A stretch of 64,000 bases of DNA, taken from Fremontodendron californicum. Taxonomy: Eukaryota > Streptophyta > Magnoliopsida > Malvales > Malvaceae. The stretch lies in assembly GCA_030761205.1 (NCBI GenBank), contig JAULJL010000024.1:17721122-17785121 (forward strand). The letters run 5' to 3'. The notes below the pieces were generated by a model, which was not told the DNA's origin, did not search any database, and worked only from the letters and a program-made list of their open reading frames with translations. A program made the position numbers and the translations under genes. Positions 24,501 through 35,885 of the stretch are shown one piece after another; position 1 is the stretch's first letter, and every line of letters begins with the position of its first letter.

Positions 24501-24647
24501 TGTTGGGCCGGATTAAGGCTTCAAAGCCCAAACATTTCAAGACCAACCCAATGGTCTAAGAAAATAAAATAAATAATAATAATATAAAATATAAAATGAA
24601 TAAATATAAAATTAAATTATAAAAAAATAAAAAAATGGGTCGCTACA
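21535..24647 (-). repeat. 5' LTR of the Tat element
   Basis: This is the right copy of the LTR, with the same module order as the left copy: 230-bp units at about 21895-23110, an AT-rich run, the palindrome and plus-strand TATA at 23675-23740, a CT-rich tract and a G-rich stretch. It differs from the left copy by many substitutions and short indels. Confidence 0.9.
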
Positions 24648-25417
24648 GTTATTACTCCCATAATTGATGGTTAGTACGACTTTATTCTTGTTTGTGTTAC
24701 ATTATAGCTTTGCATATTTATATTCATAATTATCGATTTTTTAAATGCATGAAAACTGATTTTGATTTTTAAAATTCTAAAGCAAGGCAATGTTTTCGAA
24801 TTAAGGTAATTCCCGAGTCCTTTGCCAGATTGCTGGGGAGGATTTCGTTGATAATCATTAATCGTGAAACATTCAAAAGTAATGAGACGAATGCTTTTAA
24901 AATGGAAGAACATAATTCCATATTCTGCTGGGTTGCCATAGAGTATGAAAAGTTTTTGTGGTAATAGAAATTCTGAATCATTCCTAAATAAAGTAAAATT
25001 TTTAAGGAAATTATTTTTAAATATCGAAACTAAAACCAACTTTCATCGAGACGAAATATAACACATGATTAATAGGTACCTACGTGCGTTGTGGGGGCGC
25101 TAATGCCTTCCCCACACGTAACTGACTCTCGAACCCGTAATTATTTTTCTCTGCTTTTTAACCGTAGACCTTAAAATTGTCCTTTTAAAGGGATTTAATT
25201 AATTTTAAAATTTTCTTATAAAAGACCGATTTTAATAGGTGGTCGATCGCACCTAGCTAAAAAATATTGTTGGCGACTCCCTTTTTCAAGGTTATTTTCA
25301 AATGATTTATCTTTTTCCGGCCAATACCAAAAGTTGTATAACTTCGAAAGTCGAAAAACGTTTAGCGGTCACGAGATCGTTATGACATAGGAGAATGGTG
25401 ATTATAAAATACAAGAG

Positions 25418-25805
25418 ATATTTGAAAATCTTAGCGATCAATTTTTTGTGTTCGAGATGAGGAAAATGAAATATAATATTGAAACATGCAGTATCAAACT
25501 TACAGTGAATAAGGTGTATCAATTTGATCATAAACTTGAAAGCAAAAAATTATTGGAATATGTAGTATAAATTTATTAAAATGTTTTTCTTACAAAGTTA
25601 TATAAACTAAATTATAATTAAAACTTTAATCCAACTACAAATTGCTACTCTATCTGTTTCTTCATTTTCATGTGTGGAATCTATTGAATCATCGAGTAAA
25701 ATGACACCTCCTTCGAAGATACTAAGAAGTTCTCAAGAATCAATTGACGCCTTTTCTCCCCAAGAACTTATTGAAGAATCTCCCATGAAGAAAGTTTGTA
25801 TATGA
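25418..25805 (+). pseudogene. RPA1: RPA1-like gene remnant, C-terminal exons after the nested insertions
   Basis: After an acceptor AG at 25416-25417 the frame continues in the phase left by the exon ending at 3506. It reads IFENLSDQFFVFEMRKMKYN, then ETCSIKLTVNKVYQF, matching the last strands of the RPA1 C-terminal OB fold, to a stop at 25568-25570. A second open stretch (25611-25805), serine-rich and ending in KKVCI, may be a final exon reached by a splice before 25570. I could not fix that junction. The split of one protein domain over 3506 and 25418 is the evidence that the LTR stack sits in an intron. Confidence 0.65.
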
Positions 25806-26030
25806 GTTTGATTTTAGGATGTGAAGTTTTTTCATTTTTTAGTGTTAAAGACATGGTTGCTTTTTTGTTTAAAGATTATTAGAATCAATATATTATTATA
25901 TGAGTTTTCTTAACTTTCACTAAACTAAAATATTCTAAATACAATAAAAAAATAGAGATATTGTCTTTGCATTATTGATAAATTTAAAACTTATACTCTA
26001 AATAAATTTATTAAAATATAAATATATTTT

Positions 26031-26056
26031 CATGCATCGCACCGGTTTAAAACTAG
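26031..26056 (+). mobile_element. Helitron-type 3' terminus
   Basis: CATGCATCGCACC (a decayed stem that would read CGTGC...GCACG) is followed by GGTTTAAAACTAG and then T. A short hairpin about ten bases before CTRR, with T downstream, is the usual Helitron 3' end. It lies 225 bp after the RPA1-like gene, and RPA-like genes are known Helitron cargo. The 5' end was not found. Confidence 0.45.
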
Positions 26057-26421
26057 TTAATAGTGAAGATTTTTAACTCCATTAACGAAATTAAAAAATG
26101 TCACATGTCCAACTTCTTTACAATATGGACTAATATGAGTAGGCAAAAATACAGTAAAACAATGGATAATTTATTTACTACAATTTCTGACACTCACTCT
26201 GCGAATGAAAATATATTTTTAAAAAATAAATAAATTATGTTCAAAAAATTAAATATAAAAAAATGGATAATCTTTTTAAGTGGGTAATTTTTTAGAAAAA
26301 TAGATAAAAATTGGTAGTTTTTTTTAAGTGCGTAATTTTTTACAAGATTGGATGATTTTTTAAAAGTAAATAGATAACTTTTTTTTTTTTAAATACTAAA
26401 ATTCCAGACACTCATTATGTG
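26057..26421 (+). repeat. Helitron-like AT-rich repeat copies (left part)
   Basis: A repeat starting CTGACACTCACTCTGCGAAT (near 26180) is repeated from about 26403 as CCAGACACTCATTATGTG, where the SIRE-like Copia interrupts it. It resumes at 42830 with ATGTGAGTGAAAATATATTT. Blocks such as GGATAATCTTTTTAAGTG recur in both parts. No gene. Confidence 0.5.
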
Positions 26422-27562
26422 TGTTAGCTTTTGTGGTGATCAAATCAAGAGGGAGTGAATTGATTTCTCAAAAACAATTACGGAATTAAAGCACAAATAA
26501 TGATATCGAGAAATTTAAACAATATACTCAAATTGGCAAGTAGAGAAATAAATAAAGCAAGTAAATGAGTAGGGAAATAAGATTAAACACAATCGATTTA
26601 TAGAGGTTCGACCTCGTGCCTACATCATCTCCCTTAGCCTCACTTGCCAAGGAGTTCCCAATTCACTAACTTGAATTGCTACATTTTCAAGGACAAGGTA
26701 TAACCTTCACAATCCCTATCTTTTATGTAGGCTTAGATAGAAACATCTTCCCCCTATCTTATTGTAGGCTAAAATAGAACCTCTCCCTTTTACAAAGTGT
26801 TTGTGTAAACAAAATGACCTTCTAGTAGGCTAGGTGTTTACAAGGTTAAGCTCAACTAGGAGAGACTAAACAAAGATGGGATTTGAAAATTAAACTTAGA
26901 ACAAAGAGAACTTCTTGAATACTTGAGAGATATGAAGAATATGGCTTTGATCTTTCTCTCTTGATGTCTCTTACTCTTGGAAGTGTTGGAGAGTCCCTTT
27001 AATACATTGAATATGATTTATGGCCGTTTGAAGTTGATTGGGATGGAAAAGAGCCGTTGGAGCTTCAAAAATCGAGCTTTGAAAAACTACCCAGCAGGCA
27101 TGGGATCGATCCTTTACTATTCAGGGATCGATCCTCTCTCTTTAATATGACCTTTGGAAGCTTAGGATTTGAAAATCTGACCGTTGGGAAACCAAAGGAT
27201 CGATCCTTACTGTTCAAGGATCGATCTTCTACTGTCCTGCAAAGTGAAAAACGATTCTCTTTCTACAGGGATCGATCCTTCAAGGATTTATTCTTCAGGG
27301 ATTGATCCTTTAGGGATTGATCCTCTCTTGAAAATGTCTTCAAAAATTGATTTCTTTGGTTTTGAAAAGAGGTTAACTTGTCTAAAAAATGTTTTGAACA
27401 TAGATAAACATTTAAGAACATGTATTTTTGAGAAAGCCAAGGCATTTAAAATATTTTAGCATTTTTCAAAATATATATATATAATATTTATTCTCAAGAT
27501 AATTAAGCTTAAGATTTTGTCATCTCAAAATTGAGATCAACTCAAAGCTAACATAGCTAACA
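26422..27562 (-). repeat. 3' LTR of the SIRE-like Copia
   Basis: About 1.14 kb, a near match to 41646-42829. It contains five copies of the palindromic core GATCGAT, mostly as GGATCGATCC, between 27104 and 27280, plus decayed versions with GGATTGATCC. Confidence 0.92.
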
Positions 27563-27578
27563 ATCTCCCCCTTTTTGA
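27563..27578 (-). promoter_or_regulatory. polypurine tract of the SIRE-like Copia
   Basis: In element sense AAAAAGGGGGAGAT directly precedes the 3' LTR. Confidence 0.8.
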
Positions 27579-28627
27579 TATGACAAAACTTAATATAAAT
27601 TTGCTTGTAAAAACTCTCCCTAAATCATTTAAGAAATAAGATTTTCAATAAAAAGCTCTCCTTTAATAAAAGCATTCTTTTCAACTTTGCAAGAACAAGC
27701 AAGGACACTTTCAATCCACAATATCCAAAAGCATTTAAGCACAAACATCCAACACAATTCATATTCATAAGATTAGAACACTTAAGCACATATGAAAATT
27801 CTCCCCTTTTTGCTTTTCATCTAATTCTTTCATTTTTGTTCATTTAAAGCAAATTTGTCCATAAAAACTCATCCCTCTTTTTGTTATATCAAAAAGAAGA
27901 TCAATTCAAAGCTAAGGACAATGCAACACAATCATATATACCAAATGTTAAGCAATGAAGTTCAATACCAATTGTTTAAAATAGACAACGAAGTTCAATC
28001 AAGAATTTAATATAATCATGTATTCATTTGAAATCATTTAAGCACAAAGTCTCAATATCATGAGTAAAAAAAAATACCAATTGTTATTAAAACAAATACC
28101 AATTGTTATCGTTATGCATAATACTCATAATCAAACAATCATACATATGAAAGTGATTTAAGCACGTATAAGAATAATCATACAAATGAGAGATATAAGC
28201 TCATTATGATTTAGACATGCAAACCAATTGAGCAATTAATAAGTAAACCATCATACCAATTGTTATTACTACTTGTTAGTTCACAACAATATATCAATTG
28301 CTAATATTTCCATGCCAACTGTTAAACCAAAAGGATAAAAATATAGCAATACGCCTAATATATGCAAGCATGCAAGCACAAGGTGGTATATACCAATTGT
28401 TGTTAAAAGAGATGGTTTAACTCAATCAATGAACATGCATAAGAATATCAAGACATAAGATTATTTACCATGAGTCAAAGCTATTTAGAGATCAATGATA
28501 TCAATTGTCAAAACAAGAAATATCAAGATGTTTAACTCATAGACATGTTCACAGATTCATACAAAGCAAACTTTTCAAGCATACATGACATAAAGAGATA
28601 GATACCAAGTGTCATTCAACTCATGTA
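27579..28627 (-). other. SIRE-like internal region, non-coding (part 1)
   Basis: AT-rich sequence without a recognisable gene. The short motif TACCAATTGTTA recurs at least four times (near 28075, 28097, 28253 and 28393, with variants). It ends at the ATGTA target site of the nested Gypsy element. Confidence 0.6.
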
Positions 28628-31043
28628 TGTAACACCCTGTCCGGATAATCTACCTAAAATCCGACAGAGTTTCCTTTCTATCTGAACTATAACCCTCCTA
28701 CAAATAACACTCAAATCATATCCTCAACCAGCAATATTTCTCAATACTATTATCACATATATCCATGTATATTCAAAAATTATCCATAATCAATTTATGC
28801 TCAAGTCAAAACATATTGATCTATTGTCTCATAACTTCAAATATATATAATATATCCAGAAGTAAACCTATCTCAGCAAGGTTTGCTAGATAAAAACATC
28901 AAGAGATTAAATCTTCTAGAAATTTAGATATGATGCCCACCACGTCAATATACTCTTGAAGCGGAGAGTAGAGGAAGACAACAATCCTGTCACCTAATTG
29001 TGACCTGAAAATGAGAAATAAGAAGAGGTGAGATATATGAATATCTCAATGAGTAGACAACAGTTAAAGCGTGTGGAAACTATAATGGTAACCTGTAAAG
29101 CATAATTGACATTTTCAAAATCAATAATAGTAAAACAATAATGAGTAATTCAAAGATGTAGCAAAGTTTTCAATGTATAACAATATTATAATATTAAATG
29201 AATGTATAAAATCTGTAAAGTAAATCAGGTTACGTATAGTTGGGCTCCAACTTACTGTCATGCATAAGAATACATCCATGAAATAACCAGGCAATATCCA
29301 TGTAGGCATACTAGTAGCCGACCCCAAAGGCCAATACCACCATAGGACGCCCCAAAGGCATATATGTTGCTATGATGTGCCCCCAAAAGGCTAATATAAA
29401 GGGATAGAGACTCTGGAGGTGGCTCCCACCACAAAAGCATAGCACGCAGCTCCCATACTCCAGTCTAATATCACGGAATTGGGACTCTGGAGGTGGCTCC
29501 CGCCACAAAGGCATAGCACGCAGCTCCCGTATTCTGATCAAGGGTATAATCTCATACATTAAGTCAGGTGGAGCCAAAACCATGTACGTCAAATTCTATG
29601 CATAATCATATTTCATAAATCAACCAACTTACTCGATATAATATTTCTTGAAATTAATGTACTTTAATAACAAATCAATTCATATGATTATATATCGTAT
29701 ATACCTTTAATATGTAAAATAAATATCATGCTAAAAAAAATTATAATTATAATTAAAGAAATTTTAAATAACTATAGTTGTCGTCTACTCATAATCCTTG
29801 AGATGATCTCACTGTACACCTCGATCTGAAACTTCGGGATCCATAGGTGACGTCGGATCTACTTGGCCTAGAGATTAACCATAATTAGTATCTATACATG
29901 CTCAAAGCATTACACAATTATGAATGCAACTTAAGTCCCATTAATCTACCCCATAGTCAATACTAATTTCTCATACTCAAAACAACATATCCTTAATTTT
30001 TAATATCATTTCCATAATCATTTTCTCCATAATTCAACTCCATTTTCATGTCCTTATCAAATTCCTTTCTAGTACTCCATGCCTTAGAGATTTTCATAAT
30101 CCATAACCATCATTTAGTACTATATTTCTCTTAAGCAATAAATTCCATAGTATCAAGCTAGATTAGAAAATCATAACTTGAGTTTGGTAAGGAATTTTGA
30201 AGTGATTACAATTGGTTTATTTCAATCAATAAGTCTACTTTATGAAGAAAATAACTAACTTAGACAATTAGAACAAAATCTTGATCAAATTTGATAAATC
30301 CCGAAACTATGCCGAAACAGGGGTCAACATAGAACAGCCAACTTCACTGAATTTTATCTTTTTAACTGCTTATCAGTTTTAGGTGATTCAAAAACCAAAA
30401 TTCTCATATTAAAGTCTAGTTTTTAGAAAAAAAAATATCAATTAAATACAAATCCAGTTGTTCCGAACCCAAAAAATCCGAACAGCAAGCATGCTCAACT
30501 TCCCTTGTTTTGCTTTTTCTTCCCATTTTCTTGTTCATGCTTTCAAATCCTTTTAATTCTTACCAAAGGTGAGTAAAGCTCATACTTAATAGATGGATTT
30601 CAGACCTTAACATGTTTATGGAGCTAAGATCTTAACATGCTCAAGTAGAATATCTAAAGAAAAGGAAGAATTTATCAAGAAGCTAACCTTGGATGTGATT
30701 GTTGTTGAGATTTTAATGGAATACTTGAAAAGAAATGTTGGAGGAGATGAAGAGAATTTGAGAGAATGAGAGGGGAGGGTGGCCGGCTAGCTCATAAAGA
30801 AATGAAGAAAATTTTCTAGAAATTTCAAGATAATAAGATGACTAAAAGATATTTTTCAACTTTTGGTATAATTGCCCATTGGTCCCTCAACTTTTTATAA
30901 TAACCATTAAGCCCCTAAACTTTTTTTTTTAGTTTGTTCAATTTGATTCTTTCTTCTTTTTTGTTCCTTACCAATTTCCAAGTTTGTACTTAAAATTTTT
31001 GAAATTTAACTTTACATGATTGTACGTAACCTCGGTTGTTACA
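28628..31043 (-). repeat. 3' LTR of the chromovirus
   Basis: 2416 bp, paired with 35886-38295. Inside, a roughly 80-bp block with GGACTCTGGAGGTGGCTCCC and GCATAGCACGCAGCTCCC is present twice (29410-29540), and GACCCCAAAGGC-like pieces recur just left of it. The short open frames there are repeats, not genes. Confidence 0.92.
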
Positions 31044-31060
31044 ACTTACCCCCCTTAGAA
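31044..31060 (-). promoter_or_regulatory. polypurine tract of the chromovirus
   Basis: In element sense TCTAAGGGGGGTAAG lies directly before the 3' LTR. Confidence 0.75.
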
Positions 31061-31078
31061 AAATTTCGTCCTCGAAAT

Positions 31079-31615
31079 TTACTTACCAACTTGATTGAAC
31101 AAGTGCGGATATTGAGTCCGCATATCTTCCTCCCTTTCCCATGTAGCTTCTTCATATGAATGATTCCTCCAAAGAACTTTCACTAATGGAATAGTCTTAG
31201 TCCTTAGAACTTGGTCCTTTCTATCCAAAATCTCAACCGGTTGCTCTTCATAAGTTAAATTTTCCTCAATTTCCATAGGCAAGTCCTCCAATATATGTGA
31301 AGAATCGAAAATGTACTTTCGAAGCATAGAAACATAGAACACATTATGAATTCATGACAATTCTTCCGGTAAGGCCAACCTATAAGCAACTGGGCCAATC
31401 CGTTCAATGATCTCATACGGCCCTATATATCGAGGACCCAACTTTCCTCGTCTTCCAAACCGGATTACTCCCTTCCAAGGAGTCACTTTCAAAAACACCA
31501 TATCACCAACTTCAAACTCCAAATATTTTCTCTGATTATCTGTATAGCTCTTTTGTCGATCTTGAGCTATTTTTATCTTTTCCCAGATTACCTTAACTTT
31601 GTCTGCAGTCATCAT
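31079..31615 (-). pseudogene. integrase C-terminus and chromodomain of the chromovirus
   Basis: The integrase C-terminal part reads YLEFEVGDMVFLKVTPWKGV, RFGRRGKLGPRYIGPYEIIE and VAYRLALPEELS. The chromodomain follows with YEEQPVEILDRKDQVLRTKT, PLVKVLWRNHSYEEATWERE and YPHLF. Chromodomains in this position guide integration by binding modified histones. A TGA at 31352-31354 lies between the two parts in the same frame, where a residue before IHNV is expected. A CGA to TGA change would explain it. Confidence 0.88.
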
Positions 31616-33918
31616 AACAATTTATGGATCTAGCAATTTCATTTCATCTGTATCATCCCACACACCGGAATTCTGAACTTCCTTCCATACAAAGCTTCAA
31701 ACGGAGCCATGTCAATGTTGGACTGATAACTATTGTTATATGCAAACTCTGCTAGAGGCAAGTGTTCATCCCAGTTTCCTTTGAGTTCCATAATACAAGA
31801 TCTGAGCATATCTTCCAGAATTTGAATTGTCCGTTCAGATTGTCCATCCGTCTAGGGATGAAAAGTGGTACTGAACTTGAGTTTAGTGCCCATAGCATTC
31901 TGCAAACTTGGCCAAAATTGAGATATGAATCGGGGGTCTCGATCAGATACAATCGATACTGGGGCACCATGTAACCTAACAATTTCGTTCACATAAAGTT
32001 TAGCCAGTCATTCCATGGAAAAAGTCTTCTTGACTGGCAAAAAGTGAGCTGATTTTGTTAAACGATCAATAATCACCCAAATGCTGTCATAACCAGACTG
32101 CGTTCTTGGCAATCCCGAAATGAAATTCATAGCAATATCTTCCCACTTCCATTGAGGAATAGGTAAGGGGTTCAATTTCCCTGAAGGTTTTTGATGCTCA
32201 GCTTTAATTTGTTGGCATACCAAGCATCTAGAAACAAACTCAGCTATGTCCCGTTTCATACCTTGCCACCAATAATGTTCTCTTAAGGTTCGATACATTT
32301 TCACACTATCGGGATGTAACGCGTATGGTGCATTATGAGCTTCCTCCAAAATCACCTTCCGGAGTTCTTCATCCTGAGGCACGCAAAGCCTATTTTTCAT
32401 TATCAGTACATCATCATCCTTTATTTGAAAGTCAGTCCTCATGCCATCCCTTACTTCTTGCTTTAACTTTACCAGCATAGGGTCATTATTCTGTGCTTCA
32501 CGTATCCAATCATTATGAATCGGTTTAACCTTCAAGTGGGCTATTAGGAGATCATTCTCATCAATCATCAATTCTAAAGGTAAAGACTTCAACTCATTTT
32601 GTAAGAGTTTCTGAATCGCTCGGATATGAGAAAGAGAACTAGAAGACTTTCGACTAAGAGCATCGGCCACTACATTGGCCTTTCCTAGGTGGTAGTCAAT
32701 TACACAGTCATAATATTTTATCAATTCCAACCATCTCCTTTGCCTCAAATTTAGTTCCTTCTGATCTATAAGATATTTCAGACTCTTATGATCAGTGTAA
32801 ATTGTACATTTTTCTCCAAATAAATAATGCCTCCAAATTTTCAGTGCAAACACCACTACCGCCAACTCTAAATCATGAGTGGGATAGTTCTGCTCATGTT
32901 GTTTCAGTTGCCGACAAGCATAAGCTATCACCTTCCCATATTGCATCAAAACGCAACCCAAACCTCGCCTCGAGGCATCACTGTATACCACAAAGCTTCC
33001 AGTCCCTGATGGTAGTGTAAGAACTGGTGCTGTGGTCAATCTATGCTTGAGCTCTTGGAAAGCTTGCTCACATTCGTCAGGCCACTCAAACTTAGCATGC
33101 TTCCTTGTTAGTTTCGACAAATGAGAGGCAATCATGGAAAATCCTTCCACGAATCTTCAATAGTACCCTGCCAATCTGAGAAAGATTCTAACTTCTGTGA
33201 CATTCGTGGGTCTTTCCCAAGCAACTACAGCTTCTATCTTTTGTGGATCCACAAAAATCCCTTCCTTAGATACTACATGACCAAGGAATGCTACTTTGTC
33301 TAGCCAGAATTCACACTTGGAAAATTTAGCATAAAGTTGCTTTTCATACATAGTCTGCAGCACCGTTCTCAAATGGTTTACATGATCATCCTTATTCCTA
33401 GAATAAACTAGGATGTCATCGATGAACACAATAACAAACTTATCTAAGTATGGTCGAAACACCCTATTCATCAAATCCATAAAGACTGCAGGTGCATTAG
33501 TTAGCCCAAAAAGCATAACTAAAAATTCATAATGACCATATCGAGTTTTGAAAGCAGTCTTTGGTATATTAGATTCTTTGATCTTAAATTGTTGATAACC
33601 CGACCTTAGGTCTATTTTGGAGAACACACTTGCACCTTGCAACTGATCAAACAAGTCATCAATCATTGGCAAAGGATACTTATTCTTAATGGTGACCTTG
33701 TTCAGTTGCCGGTAGTCGATACACAACCGTAAAGATCCATCCTTTTTCTTTACAAATAAAATCGGTGCTCCCCACGGTGAAGTACTAGGCCGAATGAAAC
33801 CTCTGTCAACTAGGTCTTGCAACTGCACTTTCAATTCCTTTAGCTCCGAAGGTGCCATTCTATAGGGTGCCTGAGAAATAGGAGCACTACCAGGGATTAA
33901 ATCGATAGTAAACTCCAA
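31616..33918 (-). pseudogene. chromovirus pol: RT, RNase H and integrase core (broken)
   Basis: RT (33918-33157) carries MAPSELKELKVQLQDLVDRG, KKKDGSLRLCIDYRQLNKVT and the active site as VIVFIDDILVYS. A TGA at 33157-33159 follows AGYY, where Arg is usual, and fits CGA to TGA. RNase H follows with SFVVYSDASRRGLGCVLMQY and TIYTDHKSLKYL, then the integrase finger (LHPDSVKMYRTLREHYWW, CLVCQQIK). The core begins WKWEDIAMNFISGLPRT. The first catalytic Asp, normally in MDF, is Asn here. The rest of the core (VSDRDPRF in another frame, a stop after TFHP) is disrupted in 31620-32010. Confidence 0.9.
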
Positions 33919-35812
33919 TTCCCTGTTAGGAGGTAAACCGACAATTCTTTAGGAAAGATCTCAGAAAACTCTTTGACCACAGGTATAGTTTCCAACTTAG
34001 CCTCATGTATGTCCTTGTTAATCACATAAGCAAGGTAAGCAGAATACCCTTTCTGCAAGTATCTATTGGCTGCCATCTTAGAGATAAGGCAAGAAGGTAA
34101 AACTTTCCTTTCTCCTTGAAAGGTAAACTCCAAGTCTCCCGACTTCTTAAAAGTCACAGTTTTGGAAAAGCAATCTATCACTGCATTATGTTTAGACGAC
34201 CAATCCATTCCCAAAATCACATCAAAATCATACATTCCTAATGGAAACAAATTAACTGGTAATTCATGCTCCTGAACCATAACGGTACAATCCGGATAAA
34301 CCACATCAATTTTCAAAGTTTCTCCCACTGGGGTACTAACGACCATAGGGATGTCTAACCTCATAGACTCTCTACTCAAATGCATGACAAATGAATTAGC
34401 AACAAAAGAATGAGTTGCACCCGAATCTATTAAGATCCTAGCATTTGCCTTAGAAATTGGGAGAGTACCTGTAACCACTTCAGGAGTAGCCTGAGCCTGT
34501 TGTTGGGTCATAGCATAAATTCTGGCTGCAGTTCGAGGTCTACCAGGCTGTCCACTCTGTCGAGGGCCAGTAGATGAACCAACTTGAGATTGTGCCCCAA
34601 TTCTATCTCTAACTGCGGTCTGCTGAGGTGCAGCAGTAGGTTGGGTCCTTTCCTTTTGACCCACTGATAACTGACTAGTAACTCCCTTGTTCTCCAGCTT
34701 GACAATCCGTTTCATGTGTCCTGGTTCTTTGTAGTAAAAACACACACCCTGTAGTCTCCAACATTCACCATGGTGATTCCTCCCACAATGGGGACACTGA
34801 GGATAAGTCAATGTACGAGGTCCTCCTGACCTCCCAGGCAGCGATCTAGTCTGTTGTTGAGGTCCGATGATAAATCTGCTAAAAGAACCACTAAAAGGTT
34901 TTCCGTCTAATCCCTCTTGAAATCTCGAGGGTTTGTAACCACTGACACTGCTCTCTACATAACTTTTCTTAGGCCTCACGTCCTCACTGGAGGACTGCCC
35001 TTTTCTTTTTCTGAACTTCTCTTCTCTATCTTTCATTTCTTTCAGATTCTGTTCAGCTTTGATTGCCATGTTGACCCATTTATTAAAGTCATCTGTATCC
35101 AGAGTCATCAACCTATCTCGAATACTAACATGTAGCCCATCTTGGAATTTCTTGCATCTGTCAGCATCGTTGGCTACTACTGATGGAGAAAATTCTGATA
35201 GTTCGCTGAATTTTTGCTCATACTCTGCTACTGACATACTACCCTGTTTTAAATTCATAAACTCAGTCCATTTTTTTTCTCGCATGGCCCGAGAATAGTA
35301 TTTTTCTTCAAACTCTCTTCGAAAGTCTGCCCAGGTTATGGCAGGACGTCCAGCATACCTTTGCACTGTAGTTTTCCACCATGTGTGTGCATGATCCTCC
35401 AAAATTGCACTGCACATGGTAACCTCATAGGCTCAGGAATTTGAAGAGTAATGGAAGTAGTCTAAATTTTTTGTAGCCATGACCAGGCTAAATCTGATTC
35501 TAAAGATCCCGTGAAAATCTTGCAAACCATATTCTTCAGATCTTTACAATAATCAACTATCCCCTTTTCAGCAGGGGCAGTCAAAACGGGAATTACTCTT
35601 GCCAAGGCCGCAACTGCCTCAGCTAAATTAAGACCAGTTGCTGGGGGTGCTGTTGAGGGTGCAGCAACAGAAGATGAACCAGCAGCTGAAGCTTGTTCTC
35701 CAATTTGCTCATCAATATTCTCATTTCTATTCCTATCCCTATTTTGGGGTAGGGGATTGATTCTAGGCCTTCCTCTTTGACGTGGTGGCATCGTGCCTGA
35801 TTTCCTGCACAA
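33897..35812 (-). pseudogene. chromovirus gag and protease (broken)
   Basis: The start is near 35790 (MPPRQRGRPRINPLPQ). The first frame ends near 35462 and the second (35417-33897) covers the rest, so there is at least one frame break near 35440. The capsid part includes WADFRREFEEKYYSRAMREK and MSVAEYEQKFSELSEFSP. Two zinc-knuckle-like motifs follow, CPHCGRNHHGEC and a decayed CFYYKEPGH. The protease has LIDSGATHSFVANSF with an intact D-S-G triad. The frame shifts again near 33900 before the RT. Confidence 0.88.
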
Positions 35813-35870
35813 GTGACAATATTTTAATACTTCAACAAACAGTTTCTAAGTCTACAGGACCTATAACCTT

Positions 35871-35882
35871 GCTTTGATACCA
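35871..35882 (-). promoter_or_regulatory. initiator-tRNA-Met type primer-binding site of the chromovirus
   Basis: In element sense TGGTATCAAAGC follows the 5' LTR after ATT. It matches the usual TGGTATCAGAGC with one change. Confidence 0.85.
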
Positions 35883-35885
35883 AAT

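Larger units (their letters stand above)
6157..24647 (-). mobile_element. complete Tat-lineage Ty3/Gypsy retrotransposon, 18.5 kb, nested in the solo LTR
   Basis: Long terminal repeats at 6157-9238 and 21535-24647 (about 3.1 kb each) bound an internal region coding on the minus strand. The perfect 5-bp target duplication GTTAT lies at 6152-6156 and 24648-24652. LTR ends are TGTAGC and ATGACA in element sense. Order in element sense: PBS, ORF1, gag, protease, a G-patch-like segment, reverse transcriptase, RNase H, a second archaeal-type RNase H, integrase, a long 3' UTR with tandem repeats, and a PPT. Dual RNase H, very long LTRs and ORF1 upstream of gag are hallmarks of the Tat/Ogre group. 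Every gene has stops or frameshifts and the LTRs differ at many sites, so this copy is dead and not recent. Confidence 0.93.
3585..25387 (+). mobile_element. old Tat-type solo LTR, split by a later Tat insertion (3585-6156 + 24653-25387)
   Basis: The sequence starts with TGTAGACACC and ends with GTTATGACA, the same type of end (ATGACA) as the LTRs of the full Tat element inside it. The joined length is about 3.3 kb. The flanks CAAGA (3580-3584) and TAGGA (25388-25392) could be a decayed 5-bp target duplication (two transitions). The modules with GGGTTGC(T/C)A...GAG on both sides of the Tat insertion, and the GTGGGGGCGCTAATGCC and GGCGACTCC blocks near 25100-25280, show that both arms belong to one LTR. 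No internal region remains, so it is a solo LTR, sitting in an intron of the RPA1-like gene. Confidence 0.6.

Noticed and set aside
29258..29592. Minus-strand frames in the chromovirus LTR
   Set aside because: They are made by the duplicated GGTGGCTCCC block and are broken differently in the other LTR.
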